A DNA stretch of 41,958 nucleotides from a bacterium. Lineage in GTDB: Bacteria > Vulcanimicrobiota > Xenobia > Xenobiales > JADMJV01. This document shows positions 40,057 to 41,958 of the stretch, piece after piece. The stretch covers positions 1 to 41,958 of the forward strand of contig JASBRJ010000033.1 in assembly GCA_030149525.1 (NCBI GenBank), read 5' to 3'. The notes under the pieces are model-generated. The model did not search any database. It was given only the letters and a program-made list of their open reading frames with translations, and was not told the DNA's origin. Positions within the stretch are counted from its first letter, which is position 1, and each line of letters starts with the position of its first letter. The translations under genes were made by a program, and so were the position numbers.

Positions 40057-40857
40057 CTAGTCGCGTCCACCAGCGATGAGCAGGTGAAGGATGGCTTGGA
40101 ACAGGTTGAACACACCGGCGAAGAGCATAAGCGCTCCAGCGGCGGGGCTGTTGAATTTGGGATTGGTCACCAGCATGCTGGTTGTTGAAGCGAGTTGGTA
40201 AGCACCGATGACACCGATTACCAGCGACACGCCCAGGCTCAAAATCGAGCTTTGCAAGAACATGTTGGCCGGGATAGCGATGACGGCGAAACCGAACAGG
40301 CCGGCCATGAGCATTCCGCTCATCTTGATCTCGGCTTTGTTCAGGAAGACGTAGCCGGTGATGGCGGCAAAGATAGCACCGGTGACCACCACGGCGGTGG
40401 AGACGAGGTTTGTGCCGTTCTCTGCTCCTGCCCCAGAGAGGTGCAGTCCTACAAATACTAGCGGTGCTAGTGCCAGTCCGGCTACTCCTCCGTTAACAAG
40501 GAGAGCCGGTACAGCCAGACGAGGGCTATTTTCCGCAATTTTCAGCGCGACGTTGGGAAGGGCGTTGAGAACGAACATCAAGGCGATCCACAGCAGGAAC
40601 CCGCCTCCCAGCATCATTCTCAAAAAGCCTTCAGAGTGAGAGCCGAACCAGGCCCCACCCATACATCCGACCACAGAGACCGCTAGATATAGGTATGTGG
40701 TGTGGAGCATATTCTGACGACGAGCGGCTTCCCTGGAATCGGGAATGGTCGCTCCACCCTGAACTGTGTAAGGGTAGACCGAGCGCTGGTCGTCTACAGG
40801 TACGTGGTGGGATGCTCCCAGGGCCGCACCATCGTGATTTCTATCGTAATGACTCAA
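40057..40857 (-). CDS. Bax inhibitor-1/YccA-family membrane protein
   Basis: The 266-residue protein has a polar N-terminus of about 50 residues and about seven transmembrane helices, as expected for the BI-1/YccA/YbhL family (TTYLYLAVSVVGCMGGAWFG; AAITGYVFLNKAEIKMSG; SILSLGVSLVIGVIGAYQL; ending FNLFQAILHLLIAGGRD, a very typical family C-terminus). Bacterial members leak Ca2+/protons or modulate FtsH. TTG 40857 has GGAGG five bases upstream. It is divergent from ribD. Confidence 0.82.
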   Translation of the reverse strand: MSHYDRNHDGAALGASHHVPVDDQRSVYPYTVQGGATIPDSREAARRQNMLHTTYLYLAVSVVGCMGGAWFGSHSEGFLRMMLGGGFLLWIALMFVLNALPNVALKIAENSPRLAVPALLVNGGVAGLALAPLVFVGLHLSGAGAENGTNLVSTAVVVTGAIFAAITGYVFLNKAEIKMSGMLMAGLFGFAVIAIPANMFLQSSILSLGVSLVIGVIGAYQLASTTSMLVTNPKFNSPAAGALMLFAGVFNLFQAILHLLIAGGRD

Positions 40858-41036
40858 GAGTACCTCCAATAAGGTCTGTCTACAGAAATTCGACTCTTAT
40901 GCCAGGACACCTCGTCAAGAGGGACGGAAGGTCCTCTTTCAACAGGTAGTCTGTCTCGAATTACAAATGTTTCTTCAAAGATTGTAACCGATAACCCGTT
41001 TGGAGGTTCCCCGGTTGCGTTGGAAGAGTGTTAGAA

Positions 41037-41958
41037 TTGGATTATCAAGTTGCAAGCCAGCAGTACCACATGCAGCGAGCCATGCAGTTGGCTGCGGGAG
41101 GATTGGGTCGGACCAGTCCCAACCCGGCCGTGGGAGCAGTTATCATCAACGAGGGTAGGGTTGTAGGCGAAGGCCTACATCTCCAAGCCGGAGAGGCTCA
41201 CGCCGAGGTCTTTGCCCTGGCCGAGGCCGAAGACAAGGCCAAAGGGGGCACCATGTACGTGACCCTGGAGCCGTGTTGTGTCCACGGACGAACTCCGCCC
41301 TGCGTGCCCCAGTTGATCGAAGCAGGTATCGCCCGGGTCGTGGTTGGTTTGGTGGACCCCGACCCTCGAGTGCAAGGACGCGGAATCAAGCAACTTCAAG
41401 AAGCGGGGATTAAAGTTGAAATGGCCGACTCCGATATTCAAGAGTTGTGCGCCGAACTCAATCGCGGTTTCATCCGTCGAATCACCGCCGGGCGGCCTTA
41501 CGTCACTCTCAAGTTTGCCTCATCGTTGGACGGCAAGATCGCCACCCGAACGGGAGATTCCAAATATATCACCGGTGAGGAGGCTCGCCGTTGGGTTCAC
41601 AGAGAACGAGACGACCACGACGGGATCATGGTGGGAATCGGCACCGTGTTGGCAGACGACCCGCTTCTCACCACTCGAGACCCGGCAGGCCGAACTCCTA
41701 CTAAGATCATCGTCGATAGCCAGGGGCGGATGCCCACTGAAGCTCGTCTTTTCGACGATACGGAGAACGGGGTGATTGTGATCACCACGGAGGAAGGCGC
41801 GGCAAAGCTCACCGGTCGCAAGGATATTCAGCTCGTAACGACCGGTGCGCGGGAAGGTCGAGTCGATTTGCAAGAGGCCCTGAAGAAGCTGGGCGACATC
41901 GGCCTCAACACCATTCTCTTGGAAGGTGGCTCGAAGCTGAACGGTTCTATGCTTGACC
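41037..41958 (+). CDS. ribD: Riboflavin biosynthesis protein RibD (partial, 3' end off the window)
   Basis: The open frame runs to the window edge (307 codons). The N-terminal deaminase domain has GLGRTSPNPAVGAVI, HAEVFAL and LEPCCVHGRTPPC, the zinc site ligands. The C-terminal reductase domain begins PYVTLKFASSLDGKIAT, then ITGEEARRWVH and DGIMVGIGTVLADDPLLTTR. The bifunctional enzyme performs the second and third steps of riboflavin synthesis. A TTG at 41037 has GGAAGAG at good spacing; GTG 41028 and ATG 41070 are alternatives. No FMN riboswitch consensus was found in 40870-41036, only a hairpin near 40917-40940. Confidence 0.92.
   Translation, partial: MDYQVASQQYHMQRAMQLAAGGLGRTSPNPAVGAVIINEGRVVGEGLHLQAGEAHAEVFALAEAEDKAKGGTMYVTLEPCCVHGRTPPCVPQLIEAGIARVVVGLVDPDPRVQGRGIKQLQEAGIKVEMADSDIQELCAELNRGFIRRITAGRPYVTLKFASSLDGKIATRTGDSKYITGEEARRWVHRERDDHDGIMVGIGTVLADDPLLTTRDPAGRTPTKIIVDSQGRMPTEARLFDDTENGVIVITTEEGAAKLTGRKDIQLVTTGAREGRVDLQEALKKLGDIGLNTILLEGGSKLNGSMLD

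Noticed and set aside
40870-41036. Possible FMN riboswitch before ribD
   Set aside because: I looked for the conserved FMN-riboswitch core and did not find it; only a short hairpin near 40917-40940 is present.

Overview
This is a gene-dense bacterial chromosome segment with short intergenic gaps, many overlapping stop/start junctions and frequent GTG and TTG starts. Coding DNA is moderately GC-rich: a hand count of 35161-35220 gives 35 G/C in 60 bases. No tRNA, rRNA, CRISPR array, phage structural gene or transposase was seen. Several things suggest an uncultivated lineage outside the well-studied phyla: a type II glutamine synthetase, a Ser/Thr kinase fused to WD40 repeats, PilZ proteins, paired TPM-domain proteins, and many proteins with no recognisable family. 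Vulcanimicrobiota/Eremiobacterota or Armatimonadota are loose guesses only.

Layout. Positions 1-2757 (minus) hold a siderophore/iron uptake operon in which an MFS transporter is fused to an iron-siderophore binding protein, followed by a FecCD permease cut by the window edge. From 2857 to 8446 (plus) come a Sco-like thioredoxin-fold protein, two small envelope proteins, a small unknown protein with a strong terminator, a LOG-family Rossmann protein, a SAM methyltransferase, an HPt phosphotransfer protein and an aminotransferase. From 8424 to 12095 (minus) are a 936-residue GAF protein with a long acidic linker and an unknown protein. From 12243 to 17776 (plus) are glutamine synthetase II, a lipoprotein, a VWA protein, an inositol-monophosphatase-family enzyme, a luciferase-like oxidoreductase and a phosphoribosyltransferase-like protein. 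From 17804 to 21351 (minus) are a TPM-domain pair and a tandem pair of RlaP-type nucleotidyltransferases.

From 21451 to 26474 (plus) are a TerB-like protein, a glycerophosphodiesterase, then a PilZ-PilZ / CPXCG / kinase-WD40 cluster and a glycine-zipper protein. A ureohydrolase (minus) and a PilZ gene with two small followers come next. The region 28605-32535 is the most accessory-looking. It has an unknown 398-residue protein and a lower-GC two-gene cassette, NYN ribonuclease-like plus HNH nuclease with SEC-C zinc motif. That cassette is bracketed by two inverted copies of a 21-base palindromic element that match at 19 of 21 positions. It is the best candidate in the window for an undescribed nucleic-acid-targeting (possibly defence) module.

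The right end carries a large GH37 trehalase with a duplicated, apparently inactive first half, a MaoC-like hydratase, an S51-like peptidase with a large insertion, a DHH phosphoesterase, a BI-1 membrane protein and the start of ribD.

Most genes look like housekeeping or signalling functions. Recurrent themes are signalling (HPt, GAF, PilZ, Ser/Thr kinase) and RNA/nucleotide processing (RlaP pair, NYN, DHH, LOG).
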